In this document: positions 45,084 through 56,972 of the stretch, piece after piece | Position numbering within the stretch: position 1 is the first letter of the stretch | Layout: the number at the start of each line of letters is the position of its first letter | Assembly: GCA_032622095.1 (NCBI GenBank) | Contig: CP136062.1 | Location: 130,343,282 to 130,407,281, forward strand | Direction: 5' to 3' | DNA length: 64,000 nucleotides | From: Siphonodentalium dalli | Lineage: Eukaryota; Mollusca; Scaphopoda; Gadilida; Siphonodentaliidae | Program-made: the position numbers and the translations under genes | Notes under the pieces: model-generated | What the model saw: only the letters and a program-made list of their open reading frames with translations | The model's database searches: none | What the model was told of the DNA's origin: nothing

Positions 45084-47240
45084 TGACTCATATCGGCAAT
45101 CATTCTAAACTGTTTGCATAAATGTTTACTGCTCATACGTTGTGTGTGCATTTTATGATTTCCTTAGTTATTGGAGGAGTCCGTGTCTATACAACTGGAA
45201 TGCAAAGCTTCGAGCTTCTCGTAGTTGTATCACGTGGACCAAACAACCATTGCTTCCCAGCTCTTGAGACTGAAACTCTGTTGTTTTAGTTCTTCCACAA
45301 CGAAGGAGATTATCAACATACCACCGCTGCTTTTGAATTTGAAACTTTACGTTCTTAATTCGAGTTTACCTAGCACATATCACCTAACATACCATTTTGA
45401 CATTCTTGTCATATCGAGAGAACACGTGTCTCTTCCTGGATACTCATGCGATGACTGGGTGCATTCGACACGTTGGAAAATTGGTACGTTGAACACGTAG
45501 TCATAATATCAAGCGGATACAGGGCCCGATGCCTCAGTCAGTAAGTAACATAGCATCCAGGCCTCAAATTATTGTGCCGGACTTTGTAGAATGAGAAGAA
45601 TTTGGGGAAGCTACCCCAACAATGGGACCTCTTTCTGCTTAGGTCTCACCTTCTCTAGAAAGTATATGTATTATTAAATTATCAATTTTTTAGATTAGTT
45701 TCTCTAAATCCGCAATTGGCAGACGACACAATACATAATCGAGGTGCCCAATGGGTGCACATCACCATCTTCACTGGGAACTTAATTCTGTATCTAGGTC
45801 TCCAACAGCAGATGGAAACATGAAGAATGGGGTCCCATTGTGATGAGTTTGTTGAAGCTAGCCCGCTGTTCGGAGTAGCGTCACAAAATTCACCCTCTGA
45901 GGACCCCATCCTGCAAATGGCCAGCACCATATGTCGAGTCCTGATTGCATCGTACGCCGTCATGTGTCTTCCTGGCAGCAGTGTCGAAATGTGTTCGATT
46001 CTCGGATTTGTTATCCATGCAAATGTAATACAAACCGATTCGTGTGTCTAGACAACTGTGTCAGTGTCTCGTCGTGTCATTTGGTTTCTACGTACAGTGA
46101 AGTCAATCCGCCGCGGTGAAAAATCATTTGCGCCCTCTGTCCCCACCAGTTACAGTCGTGCTATATGGCTTAGCAACTGAAGCCAAGAAATATCCCGAAC
46201 AAACCGAACTAAAGCCGATTATAAGGTGGTGGCCATATATGTGGGCAAACCTCGCGAACGATATGTACATGCCAATATGGCCACCCACGCGCGGATACCG
46301 AGCTAATCTGATGGATATAGCGTAGTATGTGAGTATTGTCGACGTGATGTGTAACAGAAAATATCTTAAATTATCATTATAGCCTAAATAAATCAAAAGT
46401 ATGTTCAATTAAATAAATAATATCGACCTAAATTTCAGTATGCTACAAGCTGAAATCTTCAGAGTGTGCAATAAACATAGAACAACAAAATTGTATGACC
46501 ATGTTGACGTGATTGCACAACATTTTCGTGCGGCAAGGTAAAACGCGAACATACGGCTCTCGTTTTACCATTGCGTCACAACAAACTCGTGCAATAACGT
46601 TAACCAGTTCACATGTACACTTAAGTCGTTCTATCCAATAGACTTGTTCCAAGAATTACAGTGTTCTTGCTGTGCCGTATTTACAAATCCGTATGCTACG
46701 CATGTTCCATATACATCATGTTGACGTCACACGACGTAAATGACATTCGCCTCAACCTTGAAACTGGAACAATAAAATAAAAGCGGCATCACGCATGACT
46801 AAACGAGCTCTGTATGTTCCTGGATAAACATTGTAGCCTATATAAGTCGGATTATATGATATGCTGTGTAATAAACACAGAACGACATGTGCGTCGATGC
46901 TATGTCGATGTCCATACTGCACTTGCGCCATCGTGGTTCCAAGTATAAACTCGGGGCTCTGCCTCCTGTTCCATCATTCTGCGCTATTCAAACCTATATA
47001 TAGTTCATAGTTTGGTATAAACACACCACCATTCCCCGGCGTTGTCACACAGATGGCGTAAAAGCAATGCTGCTCGATAGCAGGTTACCTCTGTACCCTT
47101 ATTCGAATGTAATGTTCGCCACTATACGTATATATCTACACTCCCACATGCATTCGCGCTGTGGAACATGAATACAAGACGTTGGTTGGTTGAAATTACG
47201 TCACATTACGTCGAGCGCTGATCCCAACTTGCATACATTT
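45084..47240. other. No gene recognised
   Basis: Mixed composition. Overlapping open frames on both strands at 45682-46051 look somewhat protein-like, but I recognise no family. Nothing else is supported. Confidence 0.35.
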
Positions 47241-47246
47241 TTCCAC

Positions 47247-47540
47247 ACAAAATGTCAGACGAACTTACATCCATACTCTATGGATCGCAAGCAAATCAAC
47301 ATCCATTTCCTAAGTAGACGCAACTTGCAACCGCGGCTAAGAGAATAACTTTGGAAATGGACGCTTAATGCTCTTTAATCTCTTTTAATAAATTAATGCT
47401 CTGCCAGTTGACTCGGTTGAGTGTAAATATAAGTAATGGATGTTAATTTTGTTGCGTTAAATTCCATAGCGTATAGATGCACAAAATGTCAGATCAACTT
47501 GCATCCATACTCCAAACAAATCAACATCCATTTCTTATAT
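47247..47540 (+). repeat. Short direct repeat pair
   Basis: ACAAAATGTCAGACGAACTTACATCCATACTC and AAATCAACATCCATTTCCTA at about 47247-47315 recur at about 47480-47541 with few changes; the second copy lacks about 11 bases between the two phrases. Confidence 0.65.
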
Positions 47541-47544
47541 ATAC

Positions 47545-48520
47545 CGAGGGTACTCTGCATGGGTGAACGGAACGATTATCGGTAGGTGTTCCGGAGTAAT
47601 CAAATCGGATTCTGTTAATTCACAAATACGACCCTAATGTTCGTATCGTCTGCATAACAACAGGTGCATCTTATATACACCCGTGTGACATCGACCTTGA
47701 TGCACTGTATTATACAATCGAACGCCCCATGTACTGAGACACCCAAACAAACATTGATAGAAAGGTTGGCTTACTCGGCTTCTCTGTTGTTCCTCTTGTT
47801 CGACAATGTTCTTTTTAATGTCACCAATACACGTACATCGATTGCCGATAAGAGAGAGAGTTGTGGTTCACCAGATTCACCCGCAGAATCAAACGAAAGC
47901 AAATAACGGTGGTACGAGAAGTCACTTCTCCGATAATACCCTTGACAGAATTAACTTGCCCTATGGATTGGTTTACGTGAGATGGTCCTGGTATAATTTT
48001 TACCAATATACTGTTCGAACGGAAGTTTATATTTAAGATTATGTTTATTTGGGGTAAATCGTCGCTTCAACCACTAGGTTGTATCCTCACGTATGTATAC
48101 ACGACGCTGTCAGTTTATGGGTGGAGTAATGACCGGACATATGGTTAATTTCACCTGGAAGTCACTCCACTCACGCAGAAACTACTGGCATCCGGAAAAT
48201 AACTGGCAAACTTGGCTAGATACACGAATCAGGTTACCTCCCTTTGGGTGAATCACAACTCCGCACCAATTCACGCTACTGCCCAGCGGCGATAACCACG
48301 CCTGCCATAAATTGCCAGTCTGAATTACAGCAGGTTAGACATCACGCGTCGATATGTCTGACAAAAAGGAACGACGTGTTTCAAATTTGGTGGACTTACC
48401 ACCAGAATTCGTTGGATTTTTCTTCAATTCGACTTGAACTTCATTGAAATCGCGACAACAAGAATACAAGTACTTTAGTGAAGGCTACAGCATACATTCA
48501 GTTTCATAATAAATATTCAA
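47545..48520. other. No gene recognised
   Basis: Mixed composition. A GGTTACCTCCCTTTGGGTGAATC phrase near 48233 resembles molluscan repeat motifs, but I cannot delimit an element. Confidence 0.35.
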
Positions 48521-48523
48521 TTT

Positions 48524-48870
48524 ATTGACGGTTTTTTGGGAAAATAAACGCTTGGATAGCATATCTGACCAACTGAAGGTGAGTGAATATTTCTTCACTA
48601 ATATTCGGACACCGACGATCAATTTAAGTCAGTTGTCATTGTTCGATCGCGGAAAAAATATCCCAGAAAATCATACTTTTCACATTCATCGCAGACAGCT
48701 GTCGCAACAACCTATATACCAATCGAAAGGCCTGTCCCCCCCCCCCCCCCCCCCCCCACCCCCAACAAATGCATATTTTGAGTATTTTCACGGACTGTCT
48801 AAAAATTCCAAATTTCATCTTTTGATGCAGGTATACCCACCTCGAAAATACTGTCCGGTTAGTCCCGAAA
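48524..48870 (+). repeat. Dispersed repeat Z, copy 1
   Basis: Matches the reverse complement of 63483-63842 over its length, from GACGGTTTTTTGGG to ACTGTCCGGTTAGTCC. It contains a C-run of more than 25 bases (about 48738-48768) and lacks about 50 bases present in the other copy after TATCCCAGAAAATCATAC-type sequence. The first 55 bases keep an open frame (VFWENKRLDSISDQLK) followed by GTGAGT, as in an exon with a splice donor. Confidence 0.75.
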
Positions 48871-48874
48871 AAAT

Positions 48875-49760
48875 TAATCATTAGTTGTAAAAAATCTGTC
48901 CGCTTAATCGTGATTTTGCTGAAGTCTGCCATCTTCAATTTCTGGTCGAAAAAGCAATTTTGCCGCAGATGATGGGCGTTTCATTTGACTTTTGCGTGGC
49001 CATAATGGTTCTGGGTGTTCATAATGTTGTATATGTCTCCTGGTACAACATAACATCCAGGCAGTGACTTATATATATAACTGAACTGTAACATGTAACT
49101 GAAATCCAACTAGGAAGTACATGTTTGGTAAACATATAACTTTTGATGTATGTCATATTGTTAACTCTGATTTACATCCAACTTTTTTCAGAAAAATGCA
49201 GCGGTGTGCCGATTTTTACCCTTTATATTTGATTATACACTCGCAACGAGTTGTGGGGTTATACAGGAAGCAGCTTGTTCGTCCTTTCGTGGATGCAATT
49301 TTCCGAGTTTTTATTCCTAAGTTTTGCGGTCATTTGTTTTTGTTTTGCTTGGCATATATATATTTAGTACCATGGGAACATTCGAACCTATGATTATGAA
49401 ATATGTCAGAATGTTTTGTGTGGAGTTATATATGGCATTTTTCGACTTAGAAAATTATTGTTTTCAATATTCAGCAATGGTTAAAATAATAATGAGGAGG
49501 GGACTAAAACATACTGTCGGAGGGGTGTACAGCTATATATGTTACTAATATTAGCTTAAGTTCAAGTCCACTAAGCGATATTATTTTATAATTCCAGGTG
49601 CTACTGACGAGAGGATCGCATGCCTGCCTTCATACTTATGTAACCACTGTGATGCAAAGGTTGGCTGCTTCGCTGAGGCAATCGACGATGGGATTTTACA
49701 ACACCCGAATGAATGTTTGAAAATAAAATTATTGAAAATAAAAAATATAAAAATTATTTA
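48875..49760. other. No gene recognised
   Basis: AT-rich sequence with short open frames only. Confidence 0.4.
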
Positions 49761-49769
49761 TAATAAAAT

Positions 49770-49802
49770 ACTATACAATACTATACTATACAATACTATA
49801 CG
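49770..49802 (+). repeat. Short tandem repeat at the LINE 3' end
   Basis: ACTATACAAT-type units repeat about three times. CR1-like elements commonly end in such a short repeat, so this may mark the 3' terminus. Confidence 0.6.
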
Positions 49803-50056
49803 AAATATTGGTACTCTCGGTTGATATAGAGAATAGAAACATCACCAGGAAACACCAGTGTTCTTTCGAGTTGTTGTATTCTTAATCCCACCTTGGCTGT
49901 CCATTAATGTAGAAGTGTTGTGTTTTCTACATCTACTTGGTACTCCATCGCCCTCAATGTGCTGAGGATTATGTGGAGGCGCATGAGATTTAAAAACATA
50001 AAAGCATATTTTTTTGGATATTTTGATAATTTATTAAAATATACTGGAGCTTCATA

Positions 50057-52083
50057 CTATTTAGAAGCTGTATGTTTGTTTACAGGTGGGAACATGTGTT
50101 TTGTGAGTTCGGATTTGAAACTGTCCGTGTTGTGGCAGTTTAAGAATATGTCACGGGGGAGTTTGTTCCAATTTATGATTGTGCGTGGAAAAAAGAAAGC
50201 TTCGAGATAGTTTCTGTCAGCTTTAGCAGTACGGAGGAACTTGTGGCCCCTAGTAGGCACAAATGGTAGGGAGATGTCTACATCTTGATGGCGGATTTTA
50301 TAAAGCATGACTAGAGAGGAGAATATTCTTCTTTGTTGGAGGGTTTGCTAATTAAGTGTGTGGAGCAGATCAGTTATGCTGTCTCTGTCGTCGCTACCAT
50401 AGATGTATCTATTTAGAGTGTAGCGTGCAGCCCGTCTCTGTACAATTTCTACTTTCTCTGAGAGGTACTGCTGTCATGGGTCCCATATTGAGCTACAGTA
50501 TTCTAGTTGTGGTCTAACATATGTTTTGTAGGCAAGGGCTTTTGTTTTGTAGTTTTTTGTTCTCACGTTACGTCTTAGGAATCTGAGGGTAGCATTGGCT
50601 TTATTTGTGATGGTAGTGATGTGGGTTTTCCATGATAGGTCATTTGAGATGGTTACGCCGAGATATTTTGTAGTTTCTGTTGATTTGAGTAATTGGTTAT
50701 GGAGTGTGTAGTCATGGAGAATAGGGTTTTCTTTACGAGCGATTCGTATGATTTCGCATTTACTAGGGTTGAATGACATAAGCCATTCTTTCTCCCAGTT
50801 TTCAAGTTTGTGCAGATCATTTTGTAGGATAGTACAGTCATTTTTAGAGGAGATAGCACAATACACAACAGTATCGTCTGCGAAGAGGCGGGCCTGACAG
50901 CTGAGGTTTGTGGGGAGATCATTTATATAGATTAAGAAGAGACAAGGGCCAAGGACAGACCCTTGGGGGACACCTGATAGTACGGGAAGAAATTTTGATT
51001 CTTTTCCATTGACTTGGACTTTTTGAGTCCTATGTGATAGGAAGGCGGCAATCCAATTTGTAACAGATGTGTTTATGCCAAGTCGTCTCATTGTAAGAAG
51101 AAGTCTGCTATGGTCCACTTTATCAAAGGCCTTGGAGAAGTCCATGACAACTACATCGGTTTGAGTCCATTTTGTCATGTTTTCAAAGATATCATTCATG
51201 AATGTGATAAGCTGTGTTTCACAGCTTAGTTTGGGTCGGAATCCATGTTGGTTTTGATGTAGTAGTTGCTTTTCGTTGAGGTGGGACATGATGTTGGATA
51301 CTATGATATGTTCAAGGGTTTTGGTAAGAATACATGTGAGTGAGATGGGGCGATAGTTTTCAGGTTTGGATTTGGAGCCTTTTTTGAATATTGGGGAAAC
51401 AATTGCTACTTTCCAGTCAGAAGGGACAGTGCCTGAGTTCAAAGAACTCTGGAAGAGGTCTGCAATTATTGCAGAGATTTCGTCTCTTACCTCTTTGAGG
51501 AAGCGGGGTGAAATTTGGTCGATACCATAAGCTTTGTTGTGTTTTAACCTTGAAAGTGCGGCACAAACACCATTTGTAGTTATTTCTACATCTGGCATGT
51601 CAGTATCATTAGGACAGATCAGGGATTTAAGTTCGCAGATGTGGGATAGGTTTAGAGGTTGAGGCTTAGTAAATGCAGAGTAGAACTGGGCGTTTAGAGC
51701 TTCGGCCTGCTTGGTGGGGTCTGTGATCGCTTCACCATCTACTTTAAGAGGAGCGACACCGTTATTTTCTGATTTCTGATGTTTTATGAAGGACCAGAAT
51801 TTTTTGCTGGGCTTGGTTGTGTTTTCTGTTAGGTCCGGGCAGTTTTTGTTGTCTTCAGTTATGATGGATTCTATATGGTCCCAGTAAGCTTTTCTGGATT
51901 TTCTTTGGATGGCATGTTTAATGGCTCTTTCTTTGGACTGAAGATTTTCGGTGTTTTTATACCTGCGTTTTCTGATATATTTGTGAAGACGAGTGCGTTT
52001 TTTTATCAGCTTCTTAAGATCAGCTGTTATCCATGGTGCATGTTGTCTGCTACTAAGTGTCTTGGTTGGGATGTGCTTAGATA
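50057..52083 (-). pseudogene. LINE reverse transcriptase domain with two premature stops
   Basis: The frame is fully open from the A-run at about 52094 to a TGA at 50474-50476. It then continues in the same frame through a TAG at 50348-50350 to the natural end near 50057. Counting from the internal Met at 51598: GIDQISPRFLKEV (25-37) and NYRPISLTCILTK (81-93) belong to the fingers. DFSKAFDKVDH (153-163), SGVPQGSVLGP (208-218) and LFADD (238-242) form the catalytic palm, and KYLGV follows. The C-terminal part has the RRAARYTLNRY and WNKLPRDI phrases usual for these elements. The upstream linker contains HAPWITADL and KKFWSFIK. All catalytic aspartates are present, so before the stops it could have copied RNA by target-primed reverse transcription. 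Confidence 0.85.
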
Positions 52084-53715
52084 TTAGTTCAGATATTTTT
52101 TCTGTTCTACATTTAGATTTAGAATTGCACTCTGCGTCTTGTAGAAAGTTTGGAAGGAATGGAGTTCTGCTTTTATGGCAGGCCAGTTTGCCTTATGGTA
52201 GAGATAGACTTTCCTGGCAGGCTTTTTTAGATGTCTTTTGTTTATGGTGACTTCGTGGTAGACAATGTCATGATCAGATGTACCAAGGCTGGGAAGTGTT
52301 CGTGTATTATGGATCAGAGTTGGCTGATTTAGGTAGAATAGGTCAAGGGTATTTTTCCCCCTTGTGGGTATTTTAACAACCTGTTCGAGATTTGCATCGG
52401 ACATTGCATTTGTGAGTTTATCATAGAGTTTTGTATTTTTACAGTCGGTGGCAGTTTCGTTTGTTGTCCAATTGTATTTTGGTAGGTTAAAGTCACCAAG
52501 AATCCACAGGTGGCCATCTTTGGGGGCTTTCTTTACGGATGTTTCTAGGCCATTTACGCTGTCAATATCGTTTTCGTTTGGTTTGTAGTATGCTGCGACA
52601 TGGATGTTTTTTGAGCCTGGTATGACAAGCTTTGCCCATATAATTTCGCAAGGAGAATCAAGCTCATGTTGTTCTAGAGATATGATGTCTTTAGAGATGG
52701 CAAGAAGGACACCCCCTCCTTGTCTATTTCTGTCTTTCCGATAGATGTTATAGGTGTCGGGTGGGAAGAGCTCTGAATTTTGCACTTCGCTATTTAGCCA
52801 TGTTTCAGTGCAAGCTATTATGTCAGGTTTTACGTGGTCTATGACATGATGTAAGTCATGGGCCTTTGGCCAAAGTGATTGACAGTTTATATTAAGGACT
52901 CTCAGGTTATTTAATCGTTTAGAGGAGGAAGGTGGGCTGTGTTTCGTGGGTTTTGGTGCGATAGGAGAGGAGGTTGCTTGCGTGGCACCGAGTGCTTCTA
53001 TGCTCTCTGAGTAGGAATAGTCTTTGCTTAATAGATTGAATGAATTTGAATCTGAGAAAGAGTCAATACTCTGGAGTATATTTGTGGAGTAGTTTGGGAG
53101 GCAGCGCCCCAGGCACTCCCATGTGTGTCTGCTTTCGTTTGCTTGGAATAATTTATATGTCGAATCTCCGACACCTTGGCATGATATGTGGTACCACGTA
53201 TCACAGTGGTCACACATGACTGATTTATCTGTCCAGGTTACCTCACTGAGACAGTATCCACAGTCGTACCTTGTTGTGTTTGCTGATGGACCAGGATTGG
53301 GGTTTATGTCAGAGGATAGGCTAAGTAGTAGGATGGCCAGGTATAGTAGAGATAGTCTGGCATGCTTGTGTACTGGTGAAATGGGTCTCTTGCATCTTAT
53401 TTCGCAGAGAAGACTCAGAGAGTCGAGGTTCACTATGCCTTCACTCACGAGGAGTGGCTGTAAGAGCATATGAGGAGGATTTATGTTGAGTGATATGCAT
53501 GGTATTTGTGGCATTACAAGAAACTCTAGTCTTGGGTAAAGGGTTTCATTTTGATTTCTTGTTCCATGTTCGCAAGTTGTTGGCGAGATGAAGGAGATCA
53601 TACCGGTACCTGTGGTGCTTCGTATTTCTGATGAATTTTGATATACACCATGATTTAGCATGAAAATGATGAATATGGCATAGGTGGTTGGTTTAATTTG
53701 CCACACAGAAACCAT
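52084..53715 (-). CDS. LINE first frame: 2A-like motif, PHD finger and APE endonuclease
   Basis: 543 residues from an ATG. A hydrophobic stretch (about 121-134) runs into DINPNPGP (136-143), close to the 2A ribosome-skipping motif but with Asn where Glu is usual. A PHD-type zinc finger follows (Cys152, Cys155, Cys168, Cys171, His176, Cys179, then Trp-Glu-Cys and Cys near 199-205). The apurinic-endonuclease domain runs from about 270 to 490: LRVLNINCQS (Asn277), CTETW (Glu304), GGGVLLAI, LGDFN (Asp408, Asn410) and TSDHDIV (Ser480, Asp481, His482). All endonuclease signature residues are present. It would nick genomic DNA to prime reverse transcription. The frame ends at YLN plus stop only because a six-A run near 52094 shifts it; one base changes the frame into the reverse transcriptase. 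Confidence 0.85.
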   Translation of the reverse strand: MVSVWQIKPTTYAIFIIFMLNHGVYQNSSEIRSTTGTGMISFISPTTCEHGTRNQNETLYPRLEFLVMPQIPCISLNINPPHMLLQPLLVSEGIVNLDSLSLLCEIRCKRPISPVHKHARLSLLYLAILLLSLSSDINPNPGPSANTTRYDCGYCLSEVTWTDKSVMCDHCDTWYHISCQGVGDSTYKLFQANESRHTWECLGRCLPNYSTNILQSIDSFSDSNSFNLLSKDYSYSESIEALGATQATSSPIAPKPTKHSPPSSSKRLNNLRVLNINCQSLWPKAHDLHHVIDHVKPDIIACTETWLNSEVQNSELFPPDTYNIYRKDRNRQGGGVLLAISKDIISLEQHELDSPCEIIWAKLVIPGSKNIHVAAYYKPNENDIDSVNGLETSVKKAPKDGHLWILGDFNLPKYNWTTNETATDCKNTKLYDKLTNAMSDANLEQVVKIPTRGKNTLDLFYLNQPTLIHNTRTLPSLGTSDHDIVYHEVTINKRHLKKPARKVYLYHKANWPAIKAELHSFQTFYKTQSAILNLNVEQKKYLN

Positions 53716-53720
53716 TTTGT

Positions 53721-54445
53721 ATTATATACAGTTGTATGAGGAAAACAGATGAAAATTTTCACGATTTTTAGATTGATTTTGGTTTAAATACAGGAAATGC
53801 CTGTGATGGTGGTAAGCGTGAGTTCCTATATAAGAAGAGTGCAGTGCACCTAAGTCTAAGAACCATACAATATTTTACAACTCACCGTCACCAGTTAGTC
53901 CTACCTAAAAGGCCGGATGAGGGTTGTTAGTTCTTCGTCCCGAGTGCAGACTCTCGGGCACGGTATGCAGGGTATGAATGCATATGTTAGTGTGATATAA
54001 GGGGAGTGATAGAAGTTTATGGTATAGAGATTGGAATATACCATAAAATTTACCTGAATAGCTCACCACCTGTTCCCAATTCAAACAACTAAGAAGTGTT
54101 TGTGTTGAAAGATGAAGTTTTTGGAATGTGATGGTATTAGAGATCACCTGTAGATGCAGGGATCTTGGTATTTGTTTGTAATAGGCTGTTTATTAATTCC
54201 AATCTATAGCGGACAACTGAATGTGGGACCAGATGCAAGTTACTTTTGTAAATATATAGGCACGTGATTTTTGTCCTGTTCTATTCAAATCGCGCCATAA
54301 TTAATTGTTTCCACATTGATTCACACACTCAAGTCTGGACAATTTGGTTGGGAAGTTTTTAACGCAATTGGTCGCGTATATATTCAAATTTAAACGGACA
54401 GAAGACATTCAGACAGATCCTACTCGTTTATATATATAGACACAA
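53721..54445. other. No gene recognised; may hold the LINE 5' untranslated region
   Basis: Mixed composition. A CTATATAAGAAGAG phrase near 53826 and a CTCGGGCACGG phrase near 53950 stand out, but I cannot place a promoter. The end, 54412-54441, repeats the LINE 3' tail seen at 39350-39379. Confidence 0.35.
54412..54441 (+). mobile_element. LINE 3' tail fragment
   Basis: GACAGATCCTACTCG followed by TTTATATATATAGA matches the end of the insertion at 39045-39379. Confidence 0.45.
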
Positions 54446-54482
54446 AATTGACTGTATGGGAGGTCAAATTCACATTTAATAA

Positions 54483-54605
54483 TGAATTGCGCTTAAGCGC
54501 AAATACCACATATATCGCGCTGAAGCACACATGGCATTTGCGCATAATTGAAATGAATTGAGCTTAAGTGCAATTAATTGCGATTAAGCGCTATTAGTTG
54601 CTTGA
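54483..54605 (+). repeat. Palindromic GCGCTTAAGCGC repeats
   Basis: GCGCTTAAGCGCAAAT, GCGCTGAAGC, GAGCTTAAGTGCAATTAATTGCGATTAAGCGC and similar phrases recur within about 120 bases and can fold on themselves. Confidence 0.6.
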
Positions 54606-54609
54606 GAGT

Positions 54610-55635
54610 AAGTTTAACTACCCATATAACCTAACTATTAGCATGACCGGGTGTATCTGCATTTGGCTAATTTAAACAAAAGGTCCGATCAGAAAGACCA
54701 ATATTATAAAGTTACAACAACAACAATATTTCTCTATAAAATAAGCTTTAGTTATCAGAATCGATTAACTGCAAAAAATAATGCTGACCACTGTCAACTA
54801 TGGTATCAAATTTCCCAAAACGTGTGATTTATAAACATTTTGTTCAACAAAATATGGCCGTATAATTACTAAAGTATCAGGGGGGGTCTGCGAAAAAATT
54901 CCGTATATAGGGGCGGGGTGGGGTGGGTGGTCCAGAGGCGGAAAAAATGGTGCTTGTAATTTTTTTCCAAAATGGGTTTTTTTCAAACAATTTACAAGTA
55001 CTGACCATGTAATGTTGTTTGTAAGCATGTTAGTACCATGCTTGTTGGTATAGGGCTATATAGGCAGCTAAAGTGACTCTTTAGCCTCAGATTTAGCAAC
55101 ATTCTGGATTTCACAGTATCCCGGACCACTTCACAGTGGACCACCGTAATAACATTCAGGAAACTTATGATCAACGGAAGAAATATTTAGTAACAAAATT
55201 AATATATTACCCAGTTGTATTATCTGAATAAAAGTAATAAAACAAAAAAAACTCTATCACAAATTGGATACTACATGGTGAATACTCAATGATGACTACT
55301 AGTAGATATCATTAACCTGATTGTTGCATAACATGAAATTGAAAAGGGTATCTCATAAATTTCTAATGTCTGAAATACTGTCTTGTTCTGGCATGTAATC
55401 AAATTCATTCCTTCTGGTTATTTCTCATCTTGAATGATTGCAAGTAATGTTAATTTGCAACAATTATCCAAATAAAACTGAATTGGTTATGATGAATGAC
55501 ATTACTGTTTACTGCTCAGACAATCCCAACTGATGGCGACGCTATTCTCATTGAATTTCCGAACTTCATCTGGGAGCTTTACTGCTCAACAAGACGAAAC
55601 TAAAATACTAATTGTATACTGTTATCACTTACAAA
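54610..55635. other. No gene recognised
   Basis: AT-rich sequence. A GGGGTGGGGTGGGTGGTCC-like G-rich patch lies at about 54910-54935. Confidence 0.4.
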
Positions 55636-55639
55636 TAGA

Positions 55640-56000
55640 TGAACTGAAATAATGTGATGCATTCAGATGCATTGAGAAATGACATTCAATTCTTCATTCT
55701 GGTCTATCACCATACCAAACCACATCAAAATTTGACAACCGACACTTAACTTATATTGCAAAAACTTTGTATGGACTGAATTTCATAAAGTCGAACAGGC
55801 CCATAACTCTGGTAGGCATTGGTGGTCACAACCCGCGATATTATGCATATTCGTCCCCCATTTCTGGTCCGTCACCATGCCATAGGGCATCAAATATGAC
55901 AACTGACTCTTGAGTTAAAATTCAAAATGTTTGTACGGACAGACGGCTCGAGGCGTCAACTATATACCCGCCGACTAATATCGGGCAGTATAATAACCAT
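55640..56000 (+). mobile_element. RTE-like LINE 3' end, partly duplicated
   Basis: TTCTGGTC-TCACCAT-CCA followed by ACATCAAAATTTGACAACCGAC recurs once within the segment (about 55695 and 55862) with changes. It ends in GTACGGACAGACGG, TATATACCCGCCGACTAATATCGGGCAG and TATAATAA. Short GGACAGAC units followed by a small hairpin are typical of RTE-type 3' untranslated regions. No coding part is present. Confidence 0.5.
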
Positions 56001-56890
56001 ATATCTATGTGTATACCTAACCAAAAAACAATTCCCCTCCCCACCCCATCCCGTTGGATAAGACTAAAGAGTTCTTTGATCATGCACATATAATTGTGGA
56101 ACCCCTGACCTGTTTACCACTATTTACACTGGCCAGTGTTCTCTGTCAGACACAATACACTCGATATATTAAGGCTATAATGGGGTCTAGCGCAATTTGT
56201 GACATATAGTGTACCTACATAATGCTTAATTAATATTGTTGTTAGATACTGAAAACACCAGGAAACACATGGAAATACAGTATATTTTTCGTTTTTCTGA
56301 TCTGTGTTTACCAATTAGTAAGGCAGTTAACACAGTTATTGAAGAACGGCTAAAAAAAACTCTCAAATTTTGATAAAAACATGAGAAACGGGGGGTGGGT
56401 CCCCAAAATTTTGGAGGAAAAAAATATTTTTTTTGCAAAAATGGGGTGGTGGGTCCCTCGAGGTCGGAAAAAAACTTTTTGGACCCTATATGTGCAATTT
56501 TTTTCCAGACCCCCCCCTGAAAGTATCACGAAATTTTACCGTATTACCACTTGTTTTAGAGTTATCCATCTTCATCCGAAATTCTGATCGAAACCACCCT
56601 TTTGACGGCGTGTTTCTGGGCAGCAATCAATTGAAATAACAAATTTCAATAATCGATATCTGATCACACTTGAGCTTTGATGGGTTGGTTCATCGACTCG
56701 ACTCGACTCAACTAAAACAGAAGGTAATACTGTCACGAGTCACCCATTTTGATAAAGAATTTAGGCTATTTCACAATCCCAACTATCCAAAGCAATGAAA
56801 ACAAGGAGGTTATATGTCAATATGAGTTCAGGTTTAGTTATAGATACTGTGTGTCACCTATTTATTCACCAGGGGTACATAGTTACATAT
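56000..56890. other. No gene recognised
   Basis: AT-rich, with a G-run patch (GGGGTGGTGGGTCC) at about 56390-56460 related to the ones near 38700 and 63010. Confidence 0.4.
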
Positions 56891-56972
56891 AACCATGAAT
56901 TGCGCTTAATCGCAAATAATTATGCTATTGCTTAACTGAAATTAATTATGAAATGTGAATTTGGCCTCTCAT

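Larger units (their letters stand above)
49765..53720 (-). mobile_element. Nearly full-length CR1/L2-like LINE
   Basis: On the minus strand: a first frame with PHD finger and endonuclease, then reverse transcriptase, then about 290 bases of 3' untranslated sequence toward an ACTATACAAT short tandem repeat at 49770-49802. The coding region (53715 to 50057, about 1,219 codons) is interrupted by only three lesions. Where the 5' untranslated region ends upstream of 53715 is not clear. The 3' boundary is approximate. Confidence 0.8.

Noticed and set aside
45682-46051. Overlapping opposite-strand frames with some protein-like character
   Set aside because: No recognisable family, no splice or start context; left as unassigned sequence.
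48636-48938. Glycine- or proline-run open frames
   Set aside because: They cross the C-run in repeat Z and are not conserved in its second copy.
52090-52100. Programmed frameshift site joining the two LINE frames
   Set aside because: A six-A run could slip, but the in-frame heptamer starts with G and two downstream nonsense codons show the copy is decaying, so a simple indel is more likely.
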